64,000 nucleotides of DNA. Origin: Sarocladium kiliense (Eukaryota > Ascomycota > Sordariomycetes > Hypocreales > Sarocladiaceae). Location: the NCBI GenBank assembly GCA_030734395.1, contig JAUZTG010000017.1, positions 496,001 through 560,000 of the forward strand, given 5' to 3'. Position 1 is the stretch's first letter. Each line of letters opens with the position of its first letter. The position numbers and the translations under genes are program-made. The notes beneath the pieces are model-generated. The model did not search any database and had not been told where the DNA came from. It saw only the letters and a list, made by a program, of their open reading frames with translations. Below, piece by piece: positions 1-13,369 of the stretch.

Positions 1-506
1 CAGAGGTCGGCTCTTAGCCCTTCGTGAGGATGCAAGAAGGTATCGCGTTTGGAGTTGTCTCAGCAAAAATTGCGCTTGTCAGCGCGCGGTACGAGGGGCA
101 GGTGAGGGGCATTGGATACCTGCTCTAGGGTAGTCAGGCTTAGTCAGGTTTGCTCGGGGGGTTCTCGAATCCAACAACCAAATGCGCCGACGATGCCTGG
201 ACTTTTGACTTCAGCCCAAGGCAACGATCAAGCCCATCGCAGCAACACAAGCTACGAAGACCACTCTGACGCCTCTGCGCATTCACTCTTGTGTCTCATC
301 TTCCTCTTGACTTGTCGTTCCCGTCGTGACCTCGCACGCAGCGCCACAAGGCTTGCACGACCTCAACACTGAACTGGTTGGGCTCTTGCTCCTCCCTGTA
401 GATATAATCAGGACTGTCCTCTTGCTGACACTTGGAACTTCCCATCACGAAGATCCCCTGCGCGGGACTCAGCAGTTTCTCTATCCGCCTTCATCCCAAC
501 TCCGCC
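1..506 (+). promoter_or_regulatory. 5' flank and leader of the prp4 kinase gene
   Basis: I see no supportable gene. The stretch is pyrimidine-rich close to the start codon, as is common for fungal transcription starts. Several ATGs lie upstream of the Prp4 start, for example at 193, which opens a 60-codon frame. They could act as upstream ORFs if the leader is that long. A short direct repeat of TAGTCAGG lies at about 131-149. An in-frame ATG at 432 would add 25 residues to Prp4, but the added residues do not look like the family. Confidence 0.4.
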
Positions 507-3500
507 ATGTCCAGCTCAGACGAAGGCGAGATCGTCGAAAACATTGCACAGAGCTCCAAGGCAACTCCACTGCCGCACCCCGAAGGAAGCGGTGTTGACC
601 GACGAGACAGACTTTCGAGTAGACACTCGACCCCGGACCACGATTCGGCGTCCCGATATAGCGGCTCATCTCGAAGAAGTCGTTCTCCTAGAGGCTTCAA
701 GCGATCCCGAGACGAACGCGACAGCTATGGCCGATCTCGGAATGACCCTCGCCAGGGTCGCGCGCAATACGATGACGTGAGAAGAGACGGGTACGGGCGT
801 GGCAATGATCTACCTTACGATGATTCAGACCGTTCTCCTCGCAGCCGGGACAATCGATACGGTCGCGACCGCGACAGGGACCGTGATAGAGATGACTATC
901 GTCAACGAGACCGCGATCGACTCCCCGACAAACGACCAAGACATCGGAGCCGCTCACCGCGACGGTATCGGCCTGAGGATGGCCGCCCCAGTGAACGCTT
1001 TGTCCGAGAGGCTGACTCAAGTCGTAGCGGTGCCCCTACTGGGCCCCGACGCGACGACAGAAGGCACAACGGGAGCTCTGCAGACCTGCGGACCACTGTA
1101 GGAAAGGATTCAAATACGTCAAGAAATGGTGCTAAAGACACTCAAGGATCTTCTACTACCAATGGAAACAGCCATGCCCATGGTCAAAGGTACGTCGCTC
1201 GACTACCCGCTCATTCAAAGCTAACCAGCTCTTCTAGCGAGCCTCCGAAGCCCGAGCCTGAAGAGGATTATGAAGAGCCTGAGCCCATCGATGAGGACGC
1301 TGAGATCGAACGTCGCCGCAAAAGGCGCGAAGAGCTCTTGGCCAAGTCAAGCTCTGCGACTCCATTGCTACTCCACGCGGTAGGCGCAGGAGAGAAGGTC
1401 AGACAGATGTCACCGGCTTCGATACCAGCAGACGGTTCATTCAGAGCCTCTCGCGAAGACTCGCCTCAGACCCCTCGAACTCCTGGATTCGGTACGCTCA
1501 ATGCTCCCCAAGTTTGCCAGCCAAGCAAGTCTAACGTGATACCAGGCTTTGAGTCACCCCGCTCACCTGGAGACATTGAAATGCTCTCGGAGAAGGATCT
1601 AATGAACACTCACAATCAAGCCAAACCCGATGAGGAAGACGGTCCATCAGCAGCCGACTACGACCCTACGCTCGATATGAGGGAGGACGAACGGCGTGAT
1701 GAGATGAGGCATGGTCATGTTGTTCTTCACGGTGAGCCACACATCCTCGAGACAACCGAGCAGCAGGCACCAGACAAGGCGACAGACGAACCGAAGAAGC
1801 CCGCCGGCGGCGACGATGACGACGATGAATTCGACATGTTCGCTGAGGACTTCGACGAGGACAAGTACGCCACCAAACCCATCAAGGCCGCTGGGCCTAT
1901 CGAGGCCACTGACGGCGAAACTGTGACGCCCGCGGAGAACAAGGGTGGCATCCTCGAGGGTGACGACAAGGACGGTTACTACAAGATCCGAGTTGGTGAA
2001 ATTCTCAATGGCCGGTACCAGATTCAGACGACCCTCGGTAGGGGCATGTTCTCCGGCGTGGTCCGCGCCACGGACATCACCACGAAGAAGCCCGTTGCCA
2101 TCAAGATCATGCGCAACAACGACGCGCTACGAAAAGGCGGTTACACGGAAATTGCGATCCTACAGAAGCTCAACGATGCTGACCCGGAGAACCGGAAGCA
2201 TATCGTCAAGTTTGAGCGTTCGTTCGACTACAAAGGCCACCTGTGTATGGTGTTTGAGAGTTTGAGTCTCAATCTTCGAGAGGTTCTGCGCAAATTTGGA
2301 AACAATGTTGGTATCAACCTTGGGGCTTGCAGGACATACGCGTATCAGACGTTCGTCGCTCTGGCGCACATGAGGAAGTGCAGCATCATTCACGCCGATC
2401 TGAAGCCTGACAACATTTTGGTATGTATCTTATCCACTATCTTCTCACTCCTGACTAACTTTCGTGCAGGTCAACGAAAGCCGAGCAGGTCTCAAGATTT
2501 GCGATCTTGGAACGGCCATTGACAGATCAGACGCAGCCACAGCTCAAACAGAGATCACTCCATACCTCGTCAGTCGCTTCTACCGAGCTCCAGAGATCAT
2601 TCTTGGTATGCCCTATGACTACGCCATCGATATGTGGTCTATTGGCGCGACTCTCTACGAGCTCTATACGGGCAAGATCCTCTTCACAGGCGACAGCAAC
2701 AACCAGATGTTGAAGAACATCATGGAGATCCGCGGTCGCTTGACGCCTAAGCTCTATAAGCGTGGACAACTGTCGTCGGTTCACTTCGATGAACAGGGAC
2801 AATTCATCAGTGTCGAGCGTGACAAGATTCTTAACAAGGTACATATGATCTCCTTTTTCTTTCATATCCTCCTGGCTGCGGCCACTACCCTTGACACCCC
2901 AACTGTCATCAATACTCCCTTCGGTGTATGTATGGCTCCTTCCCTGCACGGACTGCCCTGCATTGACGCTTACTCCTCACTCGATGGGCGCAAGACACGT
3001 GGGAGCTTTGTGTCAGACCCCAAGGCGCAGGCGACCCTTCAGCCGCATTATGGCGTGGTCTTATGCAAGCGTCGGACCTCCGTGCAATGGCCAACACCGT
3101 ACATCGTCGTGGTGCTTCTTCGTTGGCTGGTTCCGAACGCCACGATCATGCTTGCCGCTCAACCTGGACCGACGAAATCAAGTCGATCCGCCCTACAGCT
3201 GACTGACTTGGATTTCTTGCCATCATGCACCATGGAGGCTGCATAAGCTGCCTTCCTCCTCCCTTGCATCACATTTCATGCATCTTCTAGTTGCAGCAAG
3301 CTAATCATACACTTCTCTAGACAACTGTCCGGACGCTCCCGATGGTCAAGCCCACCCGAGACCTGCGCACCCGCATCCTCGCTGCCTCGAGCGGTCTCTC
3401 AGACGCTGAGTCGCGCGAGCTAAACCAATTCATCGACCTCCTCGAGCACTGTCTCACCCTCAACCCGGATAAGAGGATCAAGCCGGCCGAGGCGCTAAGA

Positions 3501-3542
3501 CATCCATTCTTTACTTCGCGGAGCACAGGTACTAAGCGATAA
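507..3542 (+). CDS. prp4: Serine/threonine protein kinase Prp4 (spliceosomal, CMGC group)
   Basis: Exons are 507-1189, 1238-1491, 1546-2420, 2470-2838 and 3321-3542, encoding 800 aa. The N-terminal ~460 residues are RS-rich and acidic, starting MSSSDEGEI, as in Prp4/PRPF4B. The kinase domain spans about 468-790. It shows a GRGMFSGVV glycine loop, the VAIK lysine near 498, HADLKPDNIL near 595, a DLG in place of DFG near 614, and YRAPE. Prp4 family kinases act in the nucleus and phosphorylate U4/U6.U5 tri-snRNP proteins to activate the spliceosome. The ATG at 507 (context CGCC) matches the family N-terminus. Introns 1 and 2 (48 and 54 bp) are multiples of three and contain no stop, so their retention would keep the frame. 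The fourth intron is 482 bp, about ten times the usual size here. Confidence 0.95.
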
Positions 3543-5300
3543 GATGTGATGCTTACTTCTGTTCTGATAGGCTAGATATCTGGGGCACATGTCTGTAGAC
3601 GGCGTTGTCAGGATGGAATCTAATGGAATACGGGCGAGTTCGTCGTCTTTTGGCGAACCTCGTCCTCTCGCATGCTTCTTACTTCAGGATTCGTGATACT
3701 CCTTGCCCTTTCACCGCCTCAGCTCAAAATTTGACATGTCATATGCTCCTCAAGTACTGCATACACAACATCATCCAGTCCCATCCTGTCGTGCCACGCG
3801 CGAAGCGGGAGGACGCCACAGATTGTAAGCCGTTCTGTTGTGCTACTCGTACGACGGGGCTGTGTTCACGGATATGTCTTCCTCGATATCCACTCTCGGA
3901 CGAGATGTCTTGACGGGGAAGAGGGAGGCTCGGGAGGGTTGGGCCTGAATGGGCAGGCTAACTGCATCCTGACGAGGCTACCTCACCGAGCAGCGTTCTG
4001 GACCTAGAAAGAAGTGTCTGTTATCGTGTGACCCATATCTCCACGTACCAGCCCATCTCGGCCGTGTCATTCAGAAGCAGTTTCCAACAAGCGCTTGCGT
4101 GTAACCGTAGAGATGAGCGAGTCTCCAACCAAGACGCAAGCACACGCCCGTATGTTTCAATCTGGTGCAAGTTGCACAGATGCTGTCTCTGCTTTTTTTT
4201 TCCCTCCGGCGTAGGACGGAGGTTTCGAGGCGAAGGAGATGGGAGGGACGGATGATGTGTGAGCTGAGGAGAGACAGGAAGGGCTTTTGACACGTGCGAC
4301 TGCTCAGGTGCTGTGAAAGGCGAGGGAGTAGTCGAATATGTTGACGAGTGTATGTGCGAGGGAGCTGGGTGAGTTGCCTTGTGTTTCCCGAATTAAGAAT
4401 TTTACTTGTGTCGGCTGAGGTACTCTATGGGTTGAAAGTATGATGATACACTTCGACGCAACACAATCAATAGTAGCTTAACGTGTCCAGCAACTTCAAT
4501 ACTGGCAGTTTATTGTGCCCATTTTCAAGCGAGTCGCAAACTCGATCACGGCTCTTAAGACACCGATGGTACCATGTTACCTAGGCACAACGAGGGCTGA
4601 AGTTTACCGTACTGTTGATATCGTGATTTGTTTGGCTTCCAACAGCATTTCCGGAGGACTCAACATAGACCCCGGTCCGCAAAATGCAGTGTTTTCTTTG
4701 CACTTATTCACCGAGACTCAAGGAGTCAATCTACCCTCGGAGGCCTCGTTCAAGTTCGCACCTGGACGCCTGCCTACCCTGTTGAAAACATTCAAATATT
4801 TTATCCTCAGGAAATTCTGTCAATTCCTCTGATACCCCTCAATGAGTGAATTTAGCAAAAAGGATTACATCATAATCTTCTCATAATGGAACCTGCCATA
4901 AGCTCGATATTTGTTATGATTTGGAATATCAAACACATGTTGTTGCATCACTTACACGCCAACACCTGAAACTTCTCATCACAAATCAATCCAGGTCTAT
5001 TTTCTCACCTGTCGTTCGACAAAGTTAAGACCAAATATATCGTGCCGCTATCCGGCGGGCATAGACTTTCCAACACTCGCGGCCTTCAGGGGAAAGCGGA
5101 ACTCGTCACCAGAATAACCTTTTGTTACGATACGTGTGGGCGCAGTCACCCAAACCCTCACACGCAGGATGCGAACCCGCTCGTGTCTTCGTGTTTTGAG
5201 AAAGTTTCTTTCTTCCTAATGTGAGATACTTACCTTGCAAATTTTCTAAATACGAAACGTCTTTTTTCTCCACGCATCGGCCTAAATTTGCATTCCCTTG
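3543..5300. other. Gene-free region downstream of prp4
   Basis: Only short overlapping frames in several phases occur here and none resembles a known protein. The part from about 4380 to 5060 is more AT-rich than its surroundings. A CACGTG hexamer lies at 4291-4296. I see no tRNA, terminal repeats or transposon coding remnants. Confidence 0.5.
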
Positions 5301-5342
5301 CATTGAGAGATCGTGGAAAGTTCAGGGTCCTTGTGATGCCCC

Positions 5343-5555
5343 ATCGCCAGGGTCCAAACCATTGAACGCCAGCATGCGTGGATCTAGTGTTTTCGAAATG
5401 CTCTCGTCACTATTGAATGTCTACATGCGTGAATCTAGAGTCGTGATCTTGCCTTGCTCCGGAAATTGACCTATCGAACGCCACGATGCGGAGATCCCGG
5501 GCCCTCAGAATTGACCTTATCACCAGGGTTCAGGCCATTGAACGCCAGCATGCGT
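5343..5555 (+). repeat. Degenerate short repeat family, four diverged units
   Basis: A motif of the form CATTGAACGCCAGCATGCGT recurs at about 5360-5379, 5411-5430, 5471-5489 and 5536-5555. The first and last units share a longer match of about 37 bp including an upstream ATCRCCAGGGTYCARRCC. Within that stretch the differences between these two units are all transitions (G/A, C/T). The two middle units are more diverged. Spacing is 50-65 bp. Confidence 0.6.
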
Positions 5556-8500
5556 AGTTTGTATCGCCATCATTTACACCATGTATGTGGCTGGGCCACG
5601 AGCCACAGTCCAGACAAACGCGAGCCATGCGCCAGACGCCGGCGCACCTTCAGGCGACTCACGATGCTGGAGCTACTAGGCATGAGGGAAAGCCACTCAA
5701 CTGATCGATCACCTGGGAGCATGTATCTGGGCCCGGGCCTCACGGAAGACGGCATCGTGGCGGGAGGCGCTCGAGGGGTAGGTGCGCTGTGTCCTGAGGA
5801 GCGCGAACATGAGTCGTGGTGATAACAGCTGACCAGCCAAAGCCCCTTGATGATCAATCGCTAGTCTCAGCTTCGATCGCGCGATGGCGCAAGGTCAGCC
5901 TGTCCTAGACCTTGGTTCAAGCAGATAGTTCCAATCAGTCACGATGGCGTAGGGATCGCCGTAGGCTGGCGTGGTGATTGCATTCTGTCTAGATGGCCAA
6001 GGCCCAGTGCGTTCCATGAGGCAGTCCGGGCAACCGATTGAGTGTCAAGCTTTCGCAGCTCGATGGGGCTGTTGCCGATCTGATGACATGGTCAATTTGA
6101 GCTGTGTTAATTGGCTTGTGTCATTGCGACGATCGAGATGGTTCGGTGGGAGTCAATCCCTACAGCTTCCCTTTGCAGTTGTCTCGGCCGGCTGCGGGAA
6201 GTGCACAAGTCCGTGCGATGATGCTCAATACTGGGAATGGCATCCCTCTTTGGTGGGGTGGCCGATGACGATCTCGAGAGAACCTTGAGCCGAACAGTGA
6301 CCACAATTGGCACAGCATGGGTTGCCCGTGGATCATCATGAAATCATGGACAATTCCCTTATTGAGTGTTGGTGTCGCTGATCGCACCCATCTCATTGGC
6401 CACCTGAGTCCCTCCCAAGCTTGAGCATGGTCGCAACTTTGGGGCGGGCTGGCGTCTGCCGCGCGAGCAGATCTCTGACTATCGGCCATTGTGAGAGCTT
6501 CGATGGTCGCTCACCAACGTCACTTGTGCTCCACCAGGTAGTGCACGGTTGGACGTCGGATGAAGGACACCACTAAGACCCCAACCAACCACCGGACCGT
6601 CCACGCCGAATGGAAGTCGAGGGTCCTTCCTCGCTTCTCGACTGTCCCCAGTTTCGTCCAACGGCTCTGCATGACCATGGCCGGCAGTCTGAAGGTCGAC
6701 GCAAGGGAGGACATGCGGTCAGAGGACTGCTCGGCAGGTGTGGTGGATGTCGGGCCATGCCTTGCTGTCGTGTCCGTCCGTCAATGGGTGGCGAAGGAAC
6801 CAGCATGCAAGACATGCAGCTCTCCACAGCCACTGAGAGGTTGCAGCACCCCAGCCTCCGGAGCCATGTGCTCCAAGCCTCTTGGAGATGGGAAGATGGG
6901 AATAAGAAAGTACGAGCTAGTGAGCGAGCTATGATCGATCGTGTGCTGGATCTTCTATCGGTTTCCAGCATCATGCAAATAATCATGTGCAATCCTTCAG
7001 GGTAGTGGCCATTCAACGTGGAATTGTGTCTCGTGGGTGGACGACCCGCATGAGTAAGGTAGTCTATTCCACCCTGGTATGGATGTCATGTGTCTGTGTT
7101 TCCCTTTTCCGCTGAGCGAGACAAAAAGGGTCCTGAGCGTGTTTTGTCTCACGATCTGTGGCCCGCTTCCCCATCTGAGCCAGGGTCTGTAGCAGCGGTG
7201 GTATGTTGTCTCTGACGTGACGTTCCTAGTCTCACCACGTCAAGAAACCAGAACCAGTGCCACTTACACGGCTCGCACCATGAATCCTGTGACAAGTCCT
7301 AGGGAGAGGGAGGGCTGGGGTGTTTGGCGAATGGTTGAAGACGAGATCCCCTGACATCAGATCGTGGAGGTCCTCTTACGTTTAGGCATCGGACACTTTG
7401 CTGTCGCCTGGGAGCAGATGTGCATATCCCTGGCTGTGTAGCTGCATTCCAACCACTTCAGACATGCCCTTTGAGGGCCCTTTCAGCGGTGCCACGCTCA
7501 CATACCTAAAGTAAGCCAAATAGACCATAACAAACCGCGATGTTGTTGACCCATCGCCACAAATCCTCTGGAGAGTGGGCCTATGCCGAGCGGAGACGGC
7601 ACTATGTGCAGCACACGGTCGAAGCACACCGGCAAGCTCCGTGTCCTGCGGAGGCATCGGGCATTCCTAGTGCATTATGCTTTTGGCAGGAGCCAGAATC
7701 AAAGTGTCTCAAGCCCATGTCCAATATGACATCTGTCAAAGGCCAGCTGAAGGCTGTTTGGCACTACATGGATGTCGGAACGAACGAATGCTTCGGCGGA
7801 TACTAGACCAGCCCATGACCAATCTTCGGACCGCGTGAAGGGAGTTAAATCGATGCGTGGTTTGAGAGCAGAAAGGCCGAGACAAACCAGCCATCGCTTC
7901 GAGGTCCGTCGTTGGTGAAGAACGAGGCAAGGAGTGGACTGTGGCGTCCATCGATGTTGGAGCAAGGTGGCCGCTGTGGCTGCATTACCTCCCTCTTGTT
8001 GGGTGGCGGGCTCTTCCAGTGGTCTAGATCCTCCGGATTCGCCTAGCATCGGTGGCGGTGAGGACAATCGTCTTGTTCCTTTGCCAGGGAGGCGCACAGC
8101 ACCACACCGCCATGCTATGTGGCTGAACTCCTCCTCTCGGTAGCAGTGTCAAACATCTGTGTGGGTGCACGAGGATGCAAGGGAGACATGGGGGTTGGAT
8201 GATACAGGCAAGCGTGTGGCTTCACTCAACGGTCGTGGGCGCGCCTTCGGCCGCCACAAAGGCACCGCCTGCTCTGTTGGCCGTGCTATCAGGCCACCTG
8301 TATCCATGGGCGCGGAACTGGGCGACACCGTCAGGAAGGGAGTATGTGTCTGTGGCATCAGTCTTTTCCCATGTCCATGTCCTTGGTGATAAGCTGTCAG
8401 GGAGCACTGACCCTTCTATGACTTTGCTAAGAATCTCTGCAGGTAATACTGCTTCGATGGTGCGGCATGCTGTTAACACGAGACGCGGATATGAGTCGTC

Positions 8501-11500
8501 AAACCCAGTCGTTATCAGACGTTTGGGAACTGCGTAAGTTTGATTCGGCTGTTCTCTAATTGCGAGGCAGTATGCCAGATTTGGCTGCAACCTCTACAGT
8601 GCAAAGCAGACATCCTGGCCAGGGATTGACATCAGAAGTTGATTAGGGATCCAGCGTCGTAACGGTTCGGATATTGCCTACCATGAAAGAAGAAAAGCAC
8701 CGTTGTGATGCACCGGGACTTCCAAAGTCTCCCCATCGTAGTCTGAGCGCACCCTTGTCAAAGTAGATTCCAGCTGAGCCAGAATCTGAGCATCGGCACT
8801 TCCAAAAGTCCTGGAACCTGGGCCTGTGACGAGCCGCCTGCGCTCCGGCGATGCTAATTGGTTAATGGCTGCCATGCCTGCCGAACGCTTTGATGCCTCA
8901 TCGACGCTTTGACGAGGTTCGAAGCTAAACCATATCGAGACGAAGCGAAGTTCTGTTGTTTGTGTTCCATGGAAGTCCTTATGGGTCCCAGGCTTGACCC
9001 AGACGATGCTTGGTGTCATAGTTGCCAATAATAAGACAACGGTGGGACTGGGATTTGCATCAATACCTCAGCATCCAAAAACAAGACCAAAACAAGGGGA
9101 CTCTGCAGGAAGAACAGGAAGAAAACGCGCATGTAAGGGATGCCCAACTTCGAAACGATGGCTGGTCGATCAGCGTCGAGTCATCCCATTGTTTGGGACA
9201 ATTTATTCATCCAGTCTCCCGTGACGACCGGCCGTCCCTATCACTACCTGGTCGGAATCGAGTTTCAGCTGGTAAAGACCGACAACTCTTCGCGCAAGAT
9301 CGAGGTGCGGATCATCATGAAGCCTGTTGCCAGTGCATCTGCTCTTCAGGGGCAAATACTACAGTAGCACCCAGTAGCGTGCTGGGAGGAATCCCCAGCT
9401 GCCTCAGCTTGAACGCATAGCTTCATGGGCTGAATGCTGCCCAGTGGCCCAGACCGGACCAAGCGGGTTGGTGTTAGTGGCCGGCCGATCGCAATTGGAC
9501 ATGCCTAACCATCTCGGATTGATGTCGGCGATGGGACACTGATGCGTATGCAATTTACTGAGCCGCCAAGACGTGAGGTAAGCGAGATAGGATAGGCTAC
9601 TTACCACAGGACGGCAGACCTGGAATTATGCCTCAGGCAGGCATACAGTAGCGCCCTGTCAGTGGAAGTTTAGGTAATCTGCAGAGTTCGTGTGCTGAGG
9701 CTGGTAGTGGCCCAGTGGGGGTGGTCAGCGACCAGCCCCTGTGAAGGAAAACAAGGAGAAGGAAGGTGCGATGCGACGCTGGAGGGCACCACGGCAGGTG
9801 CTGCTGCGGGTGCTCCTGCAGGAGCCAGAAACTGGCCTCTGAGTGGTCCAACGAGGCTAAAAAGCGGAGCCTCTCACGGCCGTGGCGCAGACCGCTATTC
9901 TGGCTTCAAGCGTGTGCCGACTTGTCTCGTTTTGTCCCAGCTCCCTTCTCCAGCTTGCAGTAGCAGCATCCGGCCCCAGCCTAGTTCAGTCGAACCACCG
10001 CTATTCTTCGCGGATGTCCGTGCTCACACTATCGCAGGGGGGCAGGACGATCCCAAGGCTCACGGACCATGTCGCATCAGTGGGAGCTGGCCTCCGCTTG
10101 CTTGTCAGCCCTCGACACTGCCATGAAACACTGTCTTTTCGCGCATAATCATTCCGGCGCTAGCTGCTTCAACACGACCTAGGTCATCCCTCGAACCAGC
10201 ACTGTCCTGAGGCAGAGACAAGTACCAGGGCTGCCGCTGTTAGGATGGTTCGTTGCCTTTTCGAAACCACTTCTGTGGCCCATGATCCGGCCTGGCATTG
10301 ATCTGTCGTAGCCGCCGGGCGTCACTATTCTGGGACTTCCAGGCAGACACTGGCGAACCAGCACGTTGCCAACAGTGAGGTTCGTTGGGTCGGAGCCTGG
10401 TTTGAGAGAGATTGTCGTTTCTGATGGAACGGAATTAGCAGAAATGGGCCCACCTTTCGCCCACCAGACCATCTGGTATGCCCTCCAATTGGACGTCTCT
10501 GGCACACTGATGCAGATGGTTGGCTCCAAGATCATGTTGGACAGCCTCACTCTTTCCAGACAACAACCTGGGTGCAGTCCTGGAGCCGGCTTGCAAGGAT
10601 CTAACACCATGTGGCCTGTGCTTTCGCTCGATAACTGTTTGTATTGTGGCCAGTACCCAATACCAAACATGGGCTTTGGTTGTCACCGGTCATACCCAAT
10701 CAACTCGAGGCATCCATGATGCTGTTAACCGCTTTAGGCCAGTGCCGCTGCCCTCGAAGCTATGACTGGCTGGCAGCTGTTGAATTACAGTGACGCGGTC
10801 ACAAGGAGTTCTGTTGCCCGAAAACCATACCTTGGACTTGAGCCGCGATCATCGAAATTGGATGCTACGGACCACTCTCGCTACGACGATGACTTGCAGA
10901 GAATCCGTATAGTCCCAAGCGCTAATTACTACTTGGAGCACGTAGCCTTAGCAGCTTAATGTGGGTTTGCAATCACATACCAGTATCCCCATGGATGAAG
11001 AAGATACGAGGGACGTTATGGTTTCGGTGGATAGGCCAGAAACGGCGCTTCTGGCCAGAACCGTGAGGAACTCTGTGCTGTTTGAAAACGCTCCACGTCA
11101 CAGCCAGAGCTCCCGCCAGTCAAGTAGCATCGATCACTGCCGATCGCATGCGAAGCCGTCACAAGGCGGACCCTTGCCTATCTGGCCGTCCATTGGCTGC
11201 ATGTCGCCTGAACAATGTGCATCTATACACTATTGATACAGTCGCTGGCCAGTGTGTTGCAACCACTTCACTAGCCTGTTTGCTGGCCACAGGAAGTGGA
11301 TGCTGAGCATGCAGCATACTGCATCTGACTGACCCGCCTCCCCTGATCTCATTTGCTCGTGCGTGGATCTGCAGAAAGCCACGACGGACAACGCGACCAA
11401 GGCTCCATTGCAGAACAGGGAACACACCATCAGAGGTCATGCTGCAGTGGGATCGGGCGAGATGACCAAGCGAACTGCATCCAGAGAAGCCTCATTGTGT

Positions 11501-13369
11501 GCGACGGCATGGTGTCGAAGGCTTGAAATTGAATCATGGAAAAGGAGCATTCCAACCACGTCGCAAGACGCCACAAGTGCGATACCCTGGTCAACATGTT
11601 GCATGTTTAGTTCTGGTTTGACCAGATATTCTGTGAGACCTCCACCGGCACCAGCGGGCGCGTTTCTACTATGGTTCTGGCGCTCCCGAGAATTCCTGTC
11701 GGGCTTTGTGAGCTTACCGTTCGCAGCGAGCTGGGATATGGGTCTCTGGCTTGCGTGTCGAGCAGGCAGTGCCTCACGAAGGATCCCCATAGAAAAGTCA
11801 GTCTCTTGAGCGCATGACTAGCACTACTGGGCACTGGAGCAGCCCCAGTGTCTCGTCGTGGTTTGATCACCACAGCGGCTTTGGGCACTTATACACCTGC
11901 ACCAGCCTGAGTTCGTGCGCCGCCATGACAGTAACACGCCGGAGGCCTTTTTCACCGGAGTCTCAGGAGCGCTAGGCAAGGGCAGGACGAGGCGGCAAGG
12001 CTCGGGGCAGACAAAGAAGCAAATGAGACGTTTTCGGTCACGAGGCATGCCAGTTATGTCGAATATGACGCCTCGGTATGCTGGTGGTGGCCACACTTTC
12101 AATGAAGCGACCAGACTGATGGCCTTGCGAAGCCAGCGAAGTCAGGGTGCAGTGGGTGTCAACCGGAGCAGCATGATCATTGAACGAACCCACCATCGCC
12201 ACCGTGAAGGGTCGAGCATGGGGCCTGGACTCGGACGGCAAAGGACATTGAGGAGAAGTGCAGCAGTGTGCCAGTGACACATAATAGAACACGACAGGCT
12301 GGGACACACAAACACAGGCACCACACGGGAGGAGTCACTCAGAGGATGCCACACATGTGGCGCGCTGCTCTGCCAGAATGTGTGTCAGACCAAGCCTTGC
12401 CCCCTGGTTCGTATACTCACTCACCGTCCAGCATCCACGAGCATGATCCCTGCTGCACTAGCCAGTCTCCTCCCGGTCTTTGTCCAGGCGAACCTTACGG
12501 CGCAGCGGCACAGGAATACATTTCACAGGTGTGGCCGTAGCCCTGTTTCGGTAAGGTCTGGCTAAGACAAGCGCCCCGTCATCCATGTCATTAATCTTTC
12601 CCATGGCGACAGGGGTGGGCCCCAACACGCATGCTGCAGGCAAGGAGCCAAGTGGACCAGGTGTGGATGGCCCACCCTTCACGCAATCCAAGCCTCGGAC
12701 GGCGGCAGGGTATGATGGCCATGGCGAAAGGACGCAGGATGAGGGTACTTGGGTACCTACGTGGACCACCCGCCTCGCCCAGAGCAAGGCGGCGTCGAAT
12801 GATCCAGCGCCCCACACCCTCTGAAGCCCGAGCCAACGCCAACGCCAACCGCCGTTATCTACTTGATGCTGCCACAACCCGGGAGACATACACCAGGCGA
12901 GGCTTCTCTTCAAGACGACCATCCATCAACCACCTCTTCACCACTCTCCTTCAACTATCCTTTCTTCCTCGAACTCCTCCTGTCAACAGGACTCCTCGAC
13001 CTCATCTCTCTTTCTTCTTACCGCTCAACCCCATCATCTCCAGGACTGGCCTTCGTTCCTCCGGTCTCTACTCGATCCGCCTTGTCTTGACCCGTTGAAT
13101 CGGCTGTCAGGATATATCTACTCGCACCTCTCGGAGCCTCCACGACTCCGATCCGTTCAGGACATTGCGAACCGTATTGTAATTTGGATTGGATCCTTCC
13201 GTTGGAAGAACTGCTTTGCTTCTTGTTGTTCCCAACACCCTGCTTCTCCCCATTTACTGTCCCTATTTCCACCTATTTGGATGTCTTTCTGGCCTCATCT
13301 CCGTTGATACCATTTCGAACCCAAGGGACAACGACCCCAACCAGGACGCAAACCCTTCCGGCCCATACC
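5556..13369. promoter_or_regulatory. Long gene-free region upstream of the Ran1-like kinase
   Basis: About 7.8 kb without a supportable protein-coding gene. Open frames stay below about 165 codons, lie on both strands in competing phases, and none is recognisable. Base composition is balanced rather than strongly AT-rich, so it does not look like a heavily RIP-mutated transposon. From about 12,900 to 13,320 the + strand is rich in C and T, consistent with a transcription start region and a leader for the kinase gene. The rest may hold distal regulatory sequence or a noncoding transcript, but nothing in the sequence proves either. Confidence 0.4.

Noticed and set aside
2464..3246. 260-codon frame that could be read as a separate protein
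   Set aside because: Its first half is Prp4 exon 4; the rest is the long intron read through. It lacks the conserved C-lobe that follows at 3321.
4380..5060. AT-rich stretch as a RIP-mutated transposon
   Set aside because: No terminal repeats, no decayed reverse transcriptase or transposase frame, and only a mild composition shift.
5100..5230. GGTTCGCATCC-like tRNA T-arm on the minus strand near 5170
   Set aside because: The conserved A of the T loop is missing and no acceptor or D arm can be paired around it.
10179..10670. 163-codon frame on the minus strand
   Set aside because: Overlapped by a similar-sized frame on the other strand; composition and lack of motifs suggest chance.
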